A DNA stretch of 13,159 nt from an archaeon (GCA_021807225.1 JAKAPI010000014.1:1-13159); one strand, 5' to 3'. Shown: positions 1 to 6,221, counted from the first letter of the stretch. Notes: generated by a model from the sequence alone, not told the origin. Program-made: numbers and translations.

Positions 1-2
1 CT

Positions 3-575
3 GCTGACCTGCTCAAACAGGTCCCTGGGCACATCCAGATAGTACTGTCCCCGGGGAACCACGATGTGGTCAGGCAGGCGCTCCCTCAGCCCGCGGTGTC
101 CGTGGACATGGCCGAGTCGCTGTACGCCATGACCAACGTCAGGTGGGTCGGCGACCCTGCATATGTCAAGTTGCATGGTGTTACGTTCCTGATCTACCAT
201 GGGAAGAGCCTCGACGATGTGATTGCCACGACGCCAAACCTCGCCTACGACCGGCCCACAGACGCCATGAAGCTCCTCCTCAAGGCGAGGCACCTCGCCC
301 CCACCTATGGGAAGCGGACGGCGCTCTCCCCGGAGCTCCGCGACTACCTCGTCGTGGACCAGGTGCCAGACGTCTTCCATGTTGGGCACGTCCACACCTA
401 CGGCGAACTCTCCTATCGGGGCACCCTCATGGTCAACTCAGGGACGTGGCAGGCCCAGACCAGCTTCCAGTCCAACATGGGCCTCGAGCCGACCCCTAGC
501 ATCGTCCCAGTCGTAGACCTCTCGAACCTCCAGGTGCTTAGGCGGAACTTCGGCGCCGCCGGGTTCTCCCCGTAG
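3..575 (+). CDS. polB: DNA polymerase D small subunit DP1 (partial, C-terminal part)
   Basis: This is the last 190 residues of DP1, the small subunit of the archaeal replicative family D polymerase, which carries the Mre11-like 3'-5' proofreading nuclease and pairs with the large subunit DP2. The reading frame is open from base 3, so the gene begins outside the window. Calcineurin-like phosphoesterase motifs are visible: SPGNHD at residues 16-21 of the fragment, then VRQALPQPA (a DP1 signature after GNHD), LIYHG near residue 66 and VGHVHTYGE around 127-135. The run from NSGTWQAQT to the end is typical of the DP1 C-terminus. Its TAG stop abuts the stop codon of the convergent orc1/cdc6 gene with no base between. 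The identity is firm; the N-terminal OB-fold region cannot be seen. Confidence 0.93.
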   Translation, partial: ADLLKQVPGHIQIVLSPGNHDVVRQALPQPAVSVDMAESLYAMTNVRWVGDPAYVKLHGVTFLIYHGKSLDDVIATTPNLAYDRPTDAMKLLLKARHLAPTYGKRTALSPELRDYLVVDQVPDVFHVGHVHTYGELSYRGTLMVNSGTWQAQTSFQSNMGLEPTPSIVPVVDLSNLQVLRRNFGAAGFSP

Positions 576-1769
576 TCAGGCTGCCGCTTCGAAGGCCGGA
601 TCCTCGGACAGCGTCTTCGAGAGCATGTCCCTGCCAATCAGGAGTTGTATCTTCTTCGTCCTTCCCCGCCGCCCCTTGCTGACCACCGACGCCTCCACCA
701 GCCCCAGCAGGTCCAGGTCCCCGAGTATCCCGCTCATCCGCCTCTGGGTGAGCGTCTCAATGCCGAGCTTCTTGCAGACGTTGCTATAGGCCAGATACAG
801 CTCGCCTGTGTTCGTCCCTCCGTCGAACCTGGAAACGGCGTAGAGGATCGCCTTGTTCTGCACCGGGAGGGACCGAATCGCCTCGTCCACCCTGTCGACC
901 TCCATCTTGGCGGACGCCTGCCTGATGCAGGTGTCGTCGATCTCCTTCAGGCCTTCTCGCTCGGCGACCTCGCCTGCGATGCGCAGAAGGTCTATTGCCC
1001 TGCGCGCGTCCCCGTGCTCCGACCCCGCCATGGCTGCGCAGAGGTTGATCGCTGCGGCCGAGGCGACTGAGGGCCTGAACGCGACCCCCGCCCTTTCCTT
1101 GAGTATGTCCCTCAGTTCGTCGACCGTGTACGGTGGGAAGATGAGCTCCTCTTCGCTGAGGCTGCTGAGGACCCGCGGGTCGAGTCCCTCCTTGAACTTC
1201 AGGTCGTTGGATATGCCTACCATCGCGAGGAAGCCGGGGGAGAGCTTGCTCCCCGAGCGCGTGAAGGCGTAGAGTATGTCGTCTCCGAAGAGCTTGACCA
1301 TGTAGTCGATTTCGTCGAGAACCAGAACCACCTTCTTCTTGTTCGTCTTGATGTTTTCGAAAATCCGGTCCACGACCTCCCCTATGGCTAGACCTGTGAG
1401 AGGTATCTGCTTCTCCTTGCCCAGGTCGAGGAACCGGGCGAAGTCCGCAAGGGTCCGGTACTCCCCGTCCGCCAGCCGGGTGTTGACGTAGGCCAGGACC
1501 AAGTTCTGGTTGTTCGCTTCGGCCTTGAGCTTCTCCAGGACGTAGTTCGCCACCGCGGTCTTCCCCGTGCCAGTCTTGCCGTAGAGGAGGAGGTTGGACG
1601 GCTTCGACCCTCTGAGGATGGGCGCCAATATCTGAGCGACGGCCCGGGTCTGCGGGTCTCTGAAGGGGAGGTGCTTCGGGACGTAGTCGGGGCTGAGGGC
1701 CTCCCTGTTGACGAAAAGGGGTCGGCCTTCCTTCGCCCTGCGAAATATCTCGTCGATGTCTCCCGGCAA
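576..1769 (-). CDS. cdc6: Orc1/Cdc6 replication initiator, AAA+ ATPase
   Basis: A 397-residue origin-recognition protein that binds ORB elements and is expected to recruit the MCM helicase. Visible motifs are Walker A GKTGTGKT at 64-71, Walker B VLVLDEID near 148-155, a sensor 1 Asn at about 188 (MVGISND), LDPRVLSSL near 197-205, and the sensor 2 region GDARRAIDLLR near 253-263. A C-terminal winged-helix domain covers roughly 285-397. Length and domain order are normal for the archaeal family. The start is TTG at 1769; no in-frame ATG lies before the conserved N-terminus, and a TATA-like CTATCTA (1795-1801 on this strand) lies about 28 bases upstream, so the mRNA is probably leaderless. A mini-ORB-like site lies between that box and the start. 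It converges on DP1 and is about 2.1 kb from the ORB cluster. Confidence 0.95.
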   Translation of the reverse strand: MPGDIDEIFRRAKEGRPLFVNREALSPDYVPKHLPFRDPQTRAVAQILAPILRGSKPSNLLLYGKTGTGKTAVANYVLEKLKAEANNQNLVLAYVNTRLADGEYRTLADFARFLDLGKEKQIPLTGLAIGEVVDRIFENIKTNKKKVVLVLDEIDYMVKLFGDDILYAFTRSGSKLSPGFLAMVGISNDLKFKEGLDPRVLSSLSEEELIFPPYTVDELRDILKERAGVAFRPSVASAAAINLCAAMAGSEHGDARRAIDLLRIAGEVAEREGLKEIDDTCIRQASAKMEVDRVDEAIRSLPVQNKAILYAVSRFDGGTNTGELYLAYSNVCKKLGIETLTQRRMSGILGDLDLLGLVEASVVSKGRRGRTKKIQLLIGRDMLSKTLSEDPAFEAAA

Positions 1770-1777
1770 GTGTTGTA

Positions 1778-1792
1778 CAGTGGAAACACTGG
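1778..1792. promoter_or_regulatory. Mini-ORB-like site at the orc1/cdc6 start
   Basis: The sequence CAGTGGAAACACTGG shares the CAGTGGAAA core with the ORB elements at 3901-4082. It sits between the TATA-like box (1795-1801) and the TTG start (1769), across the expected transcription start. It lacks the flanking G-string of a full ORB. Binding of Orc1/Cdc6 to its own promoter is inferred from position and match only. Confidence 0.55.
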
Positions 1793-1934
1793 TCTAGATA
1801 GTCTTTGCGCCGGCGCCCCCGGCGAGGGTATGTTTTCTGACGGAGTTATGCGCGATTGTTGAGTATAATGGGAGAATGCTCTGGTATTCTTGATGAAAAG
1901 GCGGAACTAGTGTTGATGCAAACTGGCACCGACC

Positions 1935-2069
1935 ATGACAATCGACGAAAGGGTCCGGGTCGGGCTGCTGCTGGGCTCCTTGGCCGTCTCGGCGTTCGCC
2001 GGGCTCGCCGCCGCCCACGGCATGTACCTTGGATTCCTGGATGGGATAGGCGGGACGACCCCTACCTAG
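1935..2069 (+). CDS. Candidate 44-residue single-span membrane protein
   Basis: A short reading frame beginning MTIDERVRVG with one hydrophobic segment from about residue 8 to 35 (Leu, Ala, Gly and Val rich), then a short Gly/Thr tail ending TTPT. An in-frame TGA at 1914-1916 lies upstream, leaving ATG 1935 as the only standard start. Support comes from the clean membrane segment and from a hairpin with a T-rich tail that begins exactly at its stop codon. A TATA-like TATAAT at 1864-1869 is rather far upstream (about 68 bases), and no strong Shine-Dalgarno motif is present. I do not recognise the family. It could be a chance frame in GC-rich DNA. Confidence 0.45.
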   Translation: MTIDERVRVGLLLGSLAVSAFAGLAAAHGMYLGFLDGIGGTTPT

Positions 2070-2097
2070 GGCGGCAGGGCCGCCCTCTCTTATTTTT
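2068..2097 (+). terminator. Hairpin plus T-tract after the 44-residue gene
   Basis: A perfect 8-bp stem (AGGGCGGC 2068-2075 with GCCGCCCT 2079-2086) with a 3-base loop is followed by CTCTTATTTTT. The stem overlaps the stop codon of the plus-strand small gene, and the T-tract overlaps the 3' end of the minus-strand regulator, so it separates the convergent genes. The T-run is on the plus strand, so it favours termination of plus-strand transcripts. Confidence 0.6.
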
Positions 2098-3220
2098 GCG
2101 CCGGGGCGTTTGATTCCTTCTGCAGGGCGGTGTTCATCTGGCGCGTGTTGAACTTCCATTCCCCGTCGCGATACATGTGGTGCGGGATCGTGAACGAGTA
2201 CGACTCGGCCGGCTTGACGAACCCGACCTCGAGCCTCGGCCCAAGGTGAGGCACCGCGTCGTTGATGTAGGTGGACACGGCCATGAGGTCCGTCAGTGGG
2301 ACGTACATGAACGCCGTGTATGTCCCGTCCTCTAGGAGATCCTCCGACCAAAGGAATGGGACTTTGCTCACCGCCGCCTGGGCGGCCGCCAGCTCCGCCT
2401 TGGACAGGCCGTGGAAAGTGAAGTGTGTGGTTGCCGTCGAGTGGACGAGCCTCTTCGAGAGGTCCTGGGTCCACCTGATCCTGTAGGAGGGGATCAGCTT
2501 CCATTTCTGGACGTGTGTGCGGTAGTGGTACTCGAGCGTCTTCTGGTGGACCCTGAGCTTCCTCGCGATCCCGGTCAGGTGCTGGAGCGAGTCCTTCTGC
2601 AGCTCCTTGATTATGAGCAGGTCGTAGGGGTCGACGTCGTGGGGCTCGGCCCTCGCTCCCTGCAACAGTGAACCGGGGGCAGACTCCGAGACCTTGCCCC
2701 ATTCGATCTCCCACCTCCCCGACCTGAAGTTGAAGAAGTGTGGGTCCATCGGCTTGTTCCGGTTCGCCATGTCTCTGCTGAGTGTGAAGCTGCTCAGAAT
2801 TCCTTTGTCCCTCAGCCCCGCCAGGAACTCCCTGTACTGTTCCGACGTCCCCTTGGGAAGGGCGAAGAGCGCGATGAAGTTCCCCTGGGGGATTAGCTTG
2901 CCGTAGTAGACGAGATACCCCACCTGGTTCAACGCCGCCAGTATCTGCGTGGCCATCGCGCTGTAGGGCTTGCCGAAGTCGAGCGTGGCCCAGTGGAGGG
3001 TCAGCCCAAGCTTCGCGTAGTCGACCTCGGCGTGGAACCTGAACCCAAGGCGGCCGAACCTCTTCTTGATCTTGTACCTGATGGTCTCCTGGTGCGCCCC
3101 GGTCATCCGCGAAATCTGTGCGATGTTCCTAGGGCCTGCCTTCCCGATCGCCGTGATGATCCTGGCTTCAAGACCAGGCTCGTCGTCCTTGATTGTTTGG
3201 AGAGATTTTGCGTGAGACAT
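2090..3220 (-). CDS. Tandem-HTH Lrp/AsnC-like transcriptional regulator
   Basis: A 376-residue DNA-binding protein built as two similar halves. The first HTH is near residues 18-55 (ARIITAIGKAG..NIAQISRMTGAHQETIRYKIKK), followed by an alpha/beta region. The second HTH is near 196-240 (DLLIIKELQKDS..LTGIARKLRVHQKTLEYHYR), followed by another alpha/beta region. HTH plus a RAM-like partner domain is the Lrp/AsnC plan; here it appears duplicated in one chain, as in many uncharacterised thaumarchaeal regulators. I chose ATG 3220 over an in-frame TTG at 3235 because a TATA-like TAATTAA (3243-3249) sits about 26 bases before the ATG, the leaderless spacing. The target is unknown. Confidence 0.75.
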   Translation of the reverse strand: MSHAKSLQTIKDDEPGLEARIITAIGKAGPRNIAQISRMTGAHQETIRYKIKKRFGRLGFRFHAEVDYAKLGLTLHWATLDFGKPYSAMATQILAALNQVGYLVYYGKLIPQGNFIALFALPKGTSEQYREFLAGLRDKGILSSFTLSRDMANRNKPMDPHFFNFRSGRWEIEWGKVSESAPGSLLQGARAEPHDVDPYDLLIIKELQKDSLQHLTGIARKLRVHQKTLEYHYRTHVQKWKLIPSYRIRWTQDLSKRLVHSTATTHFTFHGLSKAELAAAQAAVSKVPFLWSEDLLEDGTYTAFMYVPLTDLMAVSTYINDAVPHLGPRLEVGFVKPAESYSFTIPHHMYRDGEWKFNTRQMNTALQKESNAPAQK

Positions 3221-3242
3221 GTTTTTTGTCAGCAAAAACGAG

Positions 3243-3249
3243 TAATTAA
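3243..3249 (-). promoter_or_regulatory. TATA-like box of the tandem-HTH regulator
   Basis: TTAATTA on the minus strand is centred about 26 bases before ATG 3220, so transcription should start at or next to the start codon. Confidence 0.55.
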
Positions 3250-3365
3250 GGCTGCCATGTTTTCTGATTGGTAAGTGGGGGGCCGGTCTGCCTTGGTCGC
3301 CCTACCCGCGTGGGCTCGCAGGGCCTCTGCGCCGCTGGGGGTTCCTTTGGCATCTGTCGTCGGCG

Positions 3366-3764
3366 CTATCTTTCGGCCACTTGGGCCGGCTTCAGGTAGA
3401 CCCTTCGGTACACCCACGAGTTCCCGAACCGCTCCCGCTTGATGAACTGTTTGTCAGCCAGGCGGGCCAGATAGGTCGAGATGGTGCTGAGCTTGGCCGG
3501 CTGGTTGTATTTCTCCTCGAGTTCCCTGGCAACGTCCGATGAAGAAAAATCGCCGGCCGAAAACGTGGTTTCCAGCAGTGTCTGCACCTTGCCGAAGAAG
3601 GTCCCTTCGTCCGGGGCCCTGTGCGGGCGCTCCATCGGGACGTCCATGACCTCGAGCATGTCCATGGCCTTCATCACCTTGTCCCTGGAGACGGCCCCTT
3701 CCAGCGCGAGGGTGTACTTGGTCCCTTCTTCGTCTTCTAGTTCGATCTTGATCCGCTTGCGCAA
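3366..3764 (-). CDS. Small winged-helix protein beside the origin
   Basis: A 132-residue basic/acidic protein. Residues 1-25 (RIKIELEDEEGTKYTLALEG) look like two beta-strands, followed by a linker with PHRAPDEG. Residues about 58-125 form a winged helix: VQTLLETTFSAGDFSSSDVARELEE, then KLSTISTYLARLADKQFIKRER as recognition helix and wing, then a beta-strand ending WVYRRVYL. The start is TTG 3764; a TATA-like ATAAAT (3795-3800) is about 33 bases upstream and no better start exists before it. It is transcribed away from the ORB cluster and its promoter lies at the edge of the origin, where a GTGAAC pair (3812-3825) precedes the TATA box. It may regulate itself or act at the origin; both are inference. 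I cannot assign a named family. Confidence 0.7.
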   Translation of the reverse strand: MRKRIKIELEDEEGTKYTLALEGAVSRDKVMKAMDMLEVMDVPMERPHRAPDEGTFFGKVQTLLETTFSAGDFSSSDVARELEEKYNQPAKLSTISTYLARLADKQFIKRERFGNSWVYRRVYLKPAQVAER

Positions 3765-3811
3765 ATTACGGCCCCGCCCGTGCCCCAGGCCCCGATTTAT
3801 CGCTGTCAGGT

Positions 3812-3825
3812 GTGAACTTGTGAAC
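3812..3825 (-). repeat. GTTCAC hexamer pair, site A
   Basis: GTGAAC at 3812-3817 and at 3820-3825 (GTTCAC on the minus strand) are repeated with an 8-base period. They lie just upstream of the TATA-like box of the winged-helix gene. On the minus strand CAGGTTCAC here matches site C at 4030-4038. Confidence 0.55.
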
Positions 3826-3869
3826 CTGGTTGTCGATTAGTTTGACAATGGTTTGATAGGGTCCGGGGT

Positions 3870-3885
3870 GTTCACCGGCGTTCAC
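3870..3885 (+). repeat. GTTCAC hexamer pair, site B
   Basis: GTTCAC at 3870-3875 and 3880-3885 are separated by CGGC, a 10-base period that places both on one face of the helix. The pair lies just before the first ORB element. Confidence 0.6.
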
Positions 3886-3900
3886 TGGCCCTGTTTCGCG

Positions 3901-3940
3901 GCGGGGGCTGGACAGGCTCCAATGGAAACAAAGGGGTCAG
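3901..3940 (+). repeat. ORB element 1
   Basis: Contains GGACAGGCTCC at 3910-3920 followed by AATGGAAACAAAGGGGTC. The TGGAAACAAAGGGG portion is the classical archaeal ORB consensus with its G-string. It shares 25 of 26 bases with element 2 from GGGGGCTGG through TGGAAA, 59 bases apart. Confidence 0.85.
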
Positions 3941-3960
3941 AGCCGGCCTTTTCGCTGGTT

Positions 3961-3999
3961 TGGGGGCTGGACAGGCTCCAGTGGAAATACAGGGGTCTG
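3961..3999 (+). repeat. ORB element 2
   Basis: Same orientation as element 1, with core GGACAGGCTCCAGTGGAAA at 3969-3987 and G-string AGGGGTC at 3991-3997. The core is identical to that of the inverted element 3. Confidence 0.85.
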
Positions 4000-4022
4000 C
4001 CCGGGGTCTGGTGCGCGGACGC

Positions 4023-4038
4023 GTTCACCCAGGTTCAC
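4023..4038 (+). repeat. GTTCAC hexamer pair, site C
   Basis: GTTCAC at 4023-4028 and 4033-4038 are separated by CCAG (10-base period). This pair sits midway between ORB elements 2 and 3, the place where unwinding would be expected. Confidence 0.6.
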
Positions 4039-4043
4039 GGTTA

Positions 4044-4082
4044 ATCCCCCACCCCACCGTTTCCACTGGAGCCTGTCCCCCG
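4044..4082 (-). repeat. ORB element 3 (inverted)
   Basis: On the minus strand it reads GGACAGGCTCCAGTGGAAA (4078-4060) followed by CGGTGGGGTGGGGG. The 19-base core is identical to element 2, and its G-string points back toward elements 1 and 2. Confidence 0.85.
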
Positions 4083-4220
4083 AACAAAGTCGTCCCTCAC
4101 AGAGCCATCTGCCAACCAACGGCGTCGGCGTCTAGACCCCAAGGGATATCCAGTCAAGGCCGCTTACCAAGTGCGGGCTCTTTTTACTGACGTAAACTGA
4201 CTATCCTCTTTGGGGCTCTT

Positions 4221-4250
4221 GGACTGGAAACAAGCGAAGCGCAGGGGAGG
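4221..4250 (+). repeat. Divergent ORB-like sequence
   Basis: GGACTGGAAACAAG is followed after CGAAGCGCA by GGGGAGGGGG. It keeps CTGGAAACAA and a G-string, but the spacing is about 8 bases longer than in the three clear elements and the GGACAGGCTCC arm is missing. It may be a weak site or chance. Confidence 0.3.
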
Positions 4251-4286
4251 GGGATATGATTGAAGGCGGCCGAGCAGCCGCAAAGG

Positions 4287-4293
4287 TTTATAT
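4287..4293 (+). promoter_or_regulatory. TATA-like box of vapBC
   Basis: TTTATAT preceded by the purine-rich CAAAGG (possible BRE) is centred 37 bases before ATG 4327, giving a leader of roughly 10 bases. Confidence 0.6.
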
Positions 4294-4326
4294 CGAAAGC
4301 TCTACCGTTGAACGACTTGACCATCG

Positions 4327-4536
4327 ATGGAAACCGTGAAGGTTTCGAGGAAATACCAGGTAGTAATCCCCGAGAGGATTCGCCAAGAGGCGGGCATCAA
4401 GCCAGGCGACAGAATGGTGGCAGTCACCAAGCACGGTATCCTCCAGTACGTCCCCGTTCGGCCTATCTCGAAGACTAGGGGGATGGTGCCGGGCCTGGAC
4501 ACGGACGAGCTGCGCGACGAGACCGAGCACGAATGA
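4327..4536 (+). CDS. vapB: VapB-type antitoxin, SpoVT/AbrB domain
   Basis: A 69-residue protein with an N-terminal swapped-hairpin AbrB domain: VKVSRKYQVVIPERIRQEAGIKPGDRM at residues 4-30, the classical pattern of 'xVIPxxIRxxxxIxxGD'. The acidic C-terminal tail (GLDTDELRDETEHE) is the usual toxin-wrapping segment of VapB. It should bind and neutralise the PIN toxin encoded next and repress the operon. The stop and the vapC start overlap as ATGA (4533-4536), giving translational coupling. The pair lies immediately beside the candidate origin. Confidence 0.87.
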   Translation: METVKVSRKYQVVIPERIRQEAGIKPGDRMVAVTKHGILQYVPVRPISKTRGMVPGLDTDELRDETEHE

Positions 4537-4904
4537 TCAGCGTCGACAGCTTCGGATGGATTGAGAGGTTCACCGACGGGCCCAAGGCAGCATCATACAA
4601 CATGGTCATCGAGGGGTCCAAGCCCGCCGACATCGTAACCTCGGTCGTCGTACTCTACGAAGTCTACAGGAAGGTGAAGAAGGCCAAGGGCGAAGAGGCA
4701 GCCCTCGAGGCAGTCGCAGCGCTAAGCCAGACGACCGTGGTGCCCATCGACCAGACGCTGTCACTCGAAGCCGCCGACTACAGCCTTGAGCACGGCCTCC
4801 ACTTCTCCGACGCGCTCATCTACGCCACGGCCCGGCAGGCATCGGCCGAGCTCTACACCAGCGATGTGCACCTGAAAGGCCTGCAAGAAGTCAGAATAAT
4901 CTAG
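4533..4904 (+). CDS. vapC: VapC-type PIN-domain ribonuclease toxin
   Basis: A 123-residue PIN-domain protein, expected to be a Mg-dependent ribonuclease that cuts RNA when free of VapB. The acidic active-site residues are visible: Asp5 (ISVDS), Glu43 (LYEVYRK), Asp93 (HFSDALIYATA) and Asp111 (LYTSDVHL). All four are present, so the toxin looks intact. Length is normal for VapC. Its start overlaps the vapB stop. Its TAG stop overlaps that of the convergent membrane-anchored HTH gene, both using the palindrome CTAG at 4901-4904. The RNA target cannot be told from sequence. Confidence 0.88.
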   Translation: MISVDSFGWIERFTDGPKAASYNMVIEGSKPADIVTSVVVLYEVYRKVKKAKGEEAALEAVAALSQTTVVPIDQTLSLEAADYSLEHGLHFSDALIYATARQASAELYTSDVHLKGLQEVRII

Positions 4905-5518
4905 GGCGCCGGAAGTCGGCGACGGCCCTCTTCGGTCAGTTCGTAGACAAAGGGCTTGGAGGTGTCGTTCCGTCTTACGAGCCCCGACTCGAACAGCGCC
5001 TTCATGATCCTTGCCGTGTGCTCTCGAGACTTCCCCAGAGCATCTGTGAGCTGGCGCGTGTTCTTCGCGGCCTCGCTTAGCAGCCTCATGGCGGCCAGCT
5101 GGGTCTCGTCGAGCCCCTGGGTCGGGATGGAGCCCACGGCGGGGGCCTGTGATGGCTGTGACTCCTGTGATTCTGGCTGTTGCGCAGGAAGGCTTGTGGT
5201 GTGACTTTCAATGGGCGCGCCCTCGGATTGGAGGGCCACAGGGGCCACCGACGCCATCGTGGAGGGGGTACCAGCGGCCAGCGCCGCCGAGGCGGCCATG
5301 ACCCTGGACTGGATGACCTCTACTCTTCCCATCATATCCAGGATGCGCGCATCCTGCTTCTTGAGACGCTCCTCCAACGAGGACCATAGGTCACGGCCCA
5401 GGTCTGTGGACGCGTTGATGCGCTCGGAGACCTGCCTGTATCTGACGAGCAAGGCGAAGGACAGGGCCACGAAGAAGAACGAAGTCGCCAGGAGGACCAC
5501 CGTCGTGACGTCGACCAT
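4901..5518 (-). CDS. Membrane-anchored winged-helix protein
   Basis: A 205-residue protein in four parts: a hydrophobic N-terminal span (about 5-26, VLLATSFFFVALSFALLV), a charged helical and probably coiled-coil region (27-75), a low-complexity linker rich in Ala, Pro, Gln and Ser (about 76-135), and a C-terminal winged helix (about 136-205: AAMRLLSEAAKNTRQLTDALGKSREHTARIMKALFESGLVRR, then the wing YELTEEGRR) resembling MarR/ArsR-type domains. The layout suggests a DNA-binding domain tethered to the inner face of the membrane. A TATA-like CTTAAAT (5547-5553) is about 32 bases before ATG 5518. Ligand and targets are unknown. Confidence 0.75.
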   Translation of the reverse strand: MVDVTTVVLLATSFFFVALSFALLVRYRQVSERINASTDLGRDLWSSLEERLKKQDARILDMMGRVEVIQSRVMAASAALAAGTPSTMASVAPVALQSEGAPIESHTTSLPAQQPESQESQPSQAPAVGSIPTQGLDETQLAAMRLLSEAAKNTRQLTDALGKSREHTARIMKALFESGLVRRNDTSKPFVYELTEEGRRRLPAP

Positions 5519-5650
5519 CTGTGACTTGTGCGTGGGTTCGGTTGTGATTTAAGGGTGATGCCACGGGCGCGCAACGACCGCACAGATCTAGGTCCCGAAG
5601 GGCGTCTCATCATCGCCGGCCCCCGACCCCGACGTGACTAGGCCCCTGCA

Positions 5651-6028
5651 TCACACAACGATTTTGCCAATCAAAGCCTGCAACACGCCCACAAACCGCC
5701 CAGACTCTTCTTCGGACAGCTCCCTGACTCCGCCACCGGCTACTTCCAGCAACCTCCGGACGTCGTCTGGCTTTACGACCCCCACCCAAACCCCGATTAG
5801 CAGCGTGACAATCGACCGCCGAACATTCTCCCTGGCCTGCTGCACTGTTCGGAAGTACGATCCAACCGTCAACGGCTTGGGCCTGCCTCTGGTTCGCCCC
5901 TCAGAAGCCGCCGAGGCTGCCTCTCTGTATCTCATCTCACCAATCGCCACCCGCAGATAGAGCCGCAGGGCCTCGAGTTGCCTCGGCGTCAGGTTCGACT
6001 GCTCGACAAGGGTTTCTGGTAGACTCAA
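5651..6028 (-). CDS. Hypothetical helical protein, possibly HTH-containing
   Basis: A 125-residue protein that I do not recognise. Residues 12-36 (NLTPRQLEALRLYLRVAIGEMRYRE) resemble the first helices of a sigma-region-4/LuxR-like HTH, followed by a basic patch GRTRGRPKPLTVGSYFRTVQQARENVRR (about 44-70) that could be a recognition helix. The C-terminal part (71-125) is helical with Val/Leu-rich stretches and no clear membrane span. The start is TTG 6028 with TATA-like ATTAATA (6054-6060) about 29 bases upstream. It ends 132 bases from the start of the neighbouring membrane-anchored HTH gene and may be a separate unit. A regulator is plausible but unproven. Confidence 0.6.
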   Translation of the reverse strand: MSLPETLVEQSNLTPRQLEALRLYLRVAIGEMRYREAASAASEGRTRGRPKPLTVGSYFRTVQQARENVRRSIVTLLIGVWVGVVKPDDVRRLLEVAGGGVRELSEEESGRFVGVLQALIGKIVV

Positions 6029-6053
6029 CGGCCACAGCTGTCAGCCAGAACTG

Positions 6054-6060
6054 TATTAAT
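6054..6060 (-). promoter_or_regulatory. TATA-like box before TTG 6028
   Basis: ATTAATA on the minus strand is centred about 29 bases from the TTG start, consistent with a near-leaderless mRNA. Confidence 0.5.
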
Positions 6061-6110
6061 CATTCCGAACCCGGTAACCATGATAAACCACGATTTGCCT
6101 TGACTTGTTC

Positions 6111-6123
6111 ATAATATTTTTAT
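6111..6123 (+). promoter_or_regulatory. Likely promoter of the elf1-GGGPS operon
   Basis: ATAATATTTTTAT is the most A/T-rich stretch upstream of elf1. It would place the transcription start near 6143 and leave an unusually long leader of about 75-80 bases, containing GGAGGG (6162-6167) and a GTG-started 9-codon frame (6171-6200). CTTATCT at 6183-6189 is an alternative weaker TATA position. Confidence 0.4.
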
Positions 6124-6221
6124 GGTTTTGGGCAGTGCAACCTAATCTTTACCAACGGGCTGGAGGGAGCGTGAGACGTTCGCTTATCTACCTCAGTTGA
6201 CAGACGAGAGGGCGAGAGAGT

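Larger units (their letters stand above)
3765..4326. other. oriC: Candidate replication origin (gene-free region with ORB cluster)
   Basis: No convincing gene fills this stretch. It contains three ORB elements (3901-3940, 3961-3999, inverted 4044-4082), a divergent fourth candidate at 4221-4250, and three pairs of the hexamer GTTCAC/GTGAAC. ORB elements are the known binding sites of archaeal Orc1/Cdc6, which is encoded 2 kb away. The inverted ORB faces the two direct ones, so their G-strings point inward at 3999-4044. Segments relatively rich in A and T lie at 3792-3860 and about 4170-4210 and could be the unwinding site. Origin function is inferred from these motifs. Confidence 0.75.

Noticed and set aside
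1794..2714. A 306-codon minus-strand frame
   Set aside because: It overlaps the tandem-HTH regulator in another frame and has low-complexity Arg/Gly/Pro composition.
3221..3235. TTG 3235 as start of the tandem-HTH regulator
   Set aside because: The TATA-like box at 3243-3249 is too close to it and correctly spaced for ATG 3220.
3901..4082. CRISPR array or IS end repeats
   Set aside because: Only three copies, one inverted, with unequal spacing and an ORB consensus; no cas genes or transposase are present anywhere in the window.
3853..4190. Short open frames through the ORB region
   Set aside because: They translate the repeated ORB elements and have no promoter or domain support.
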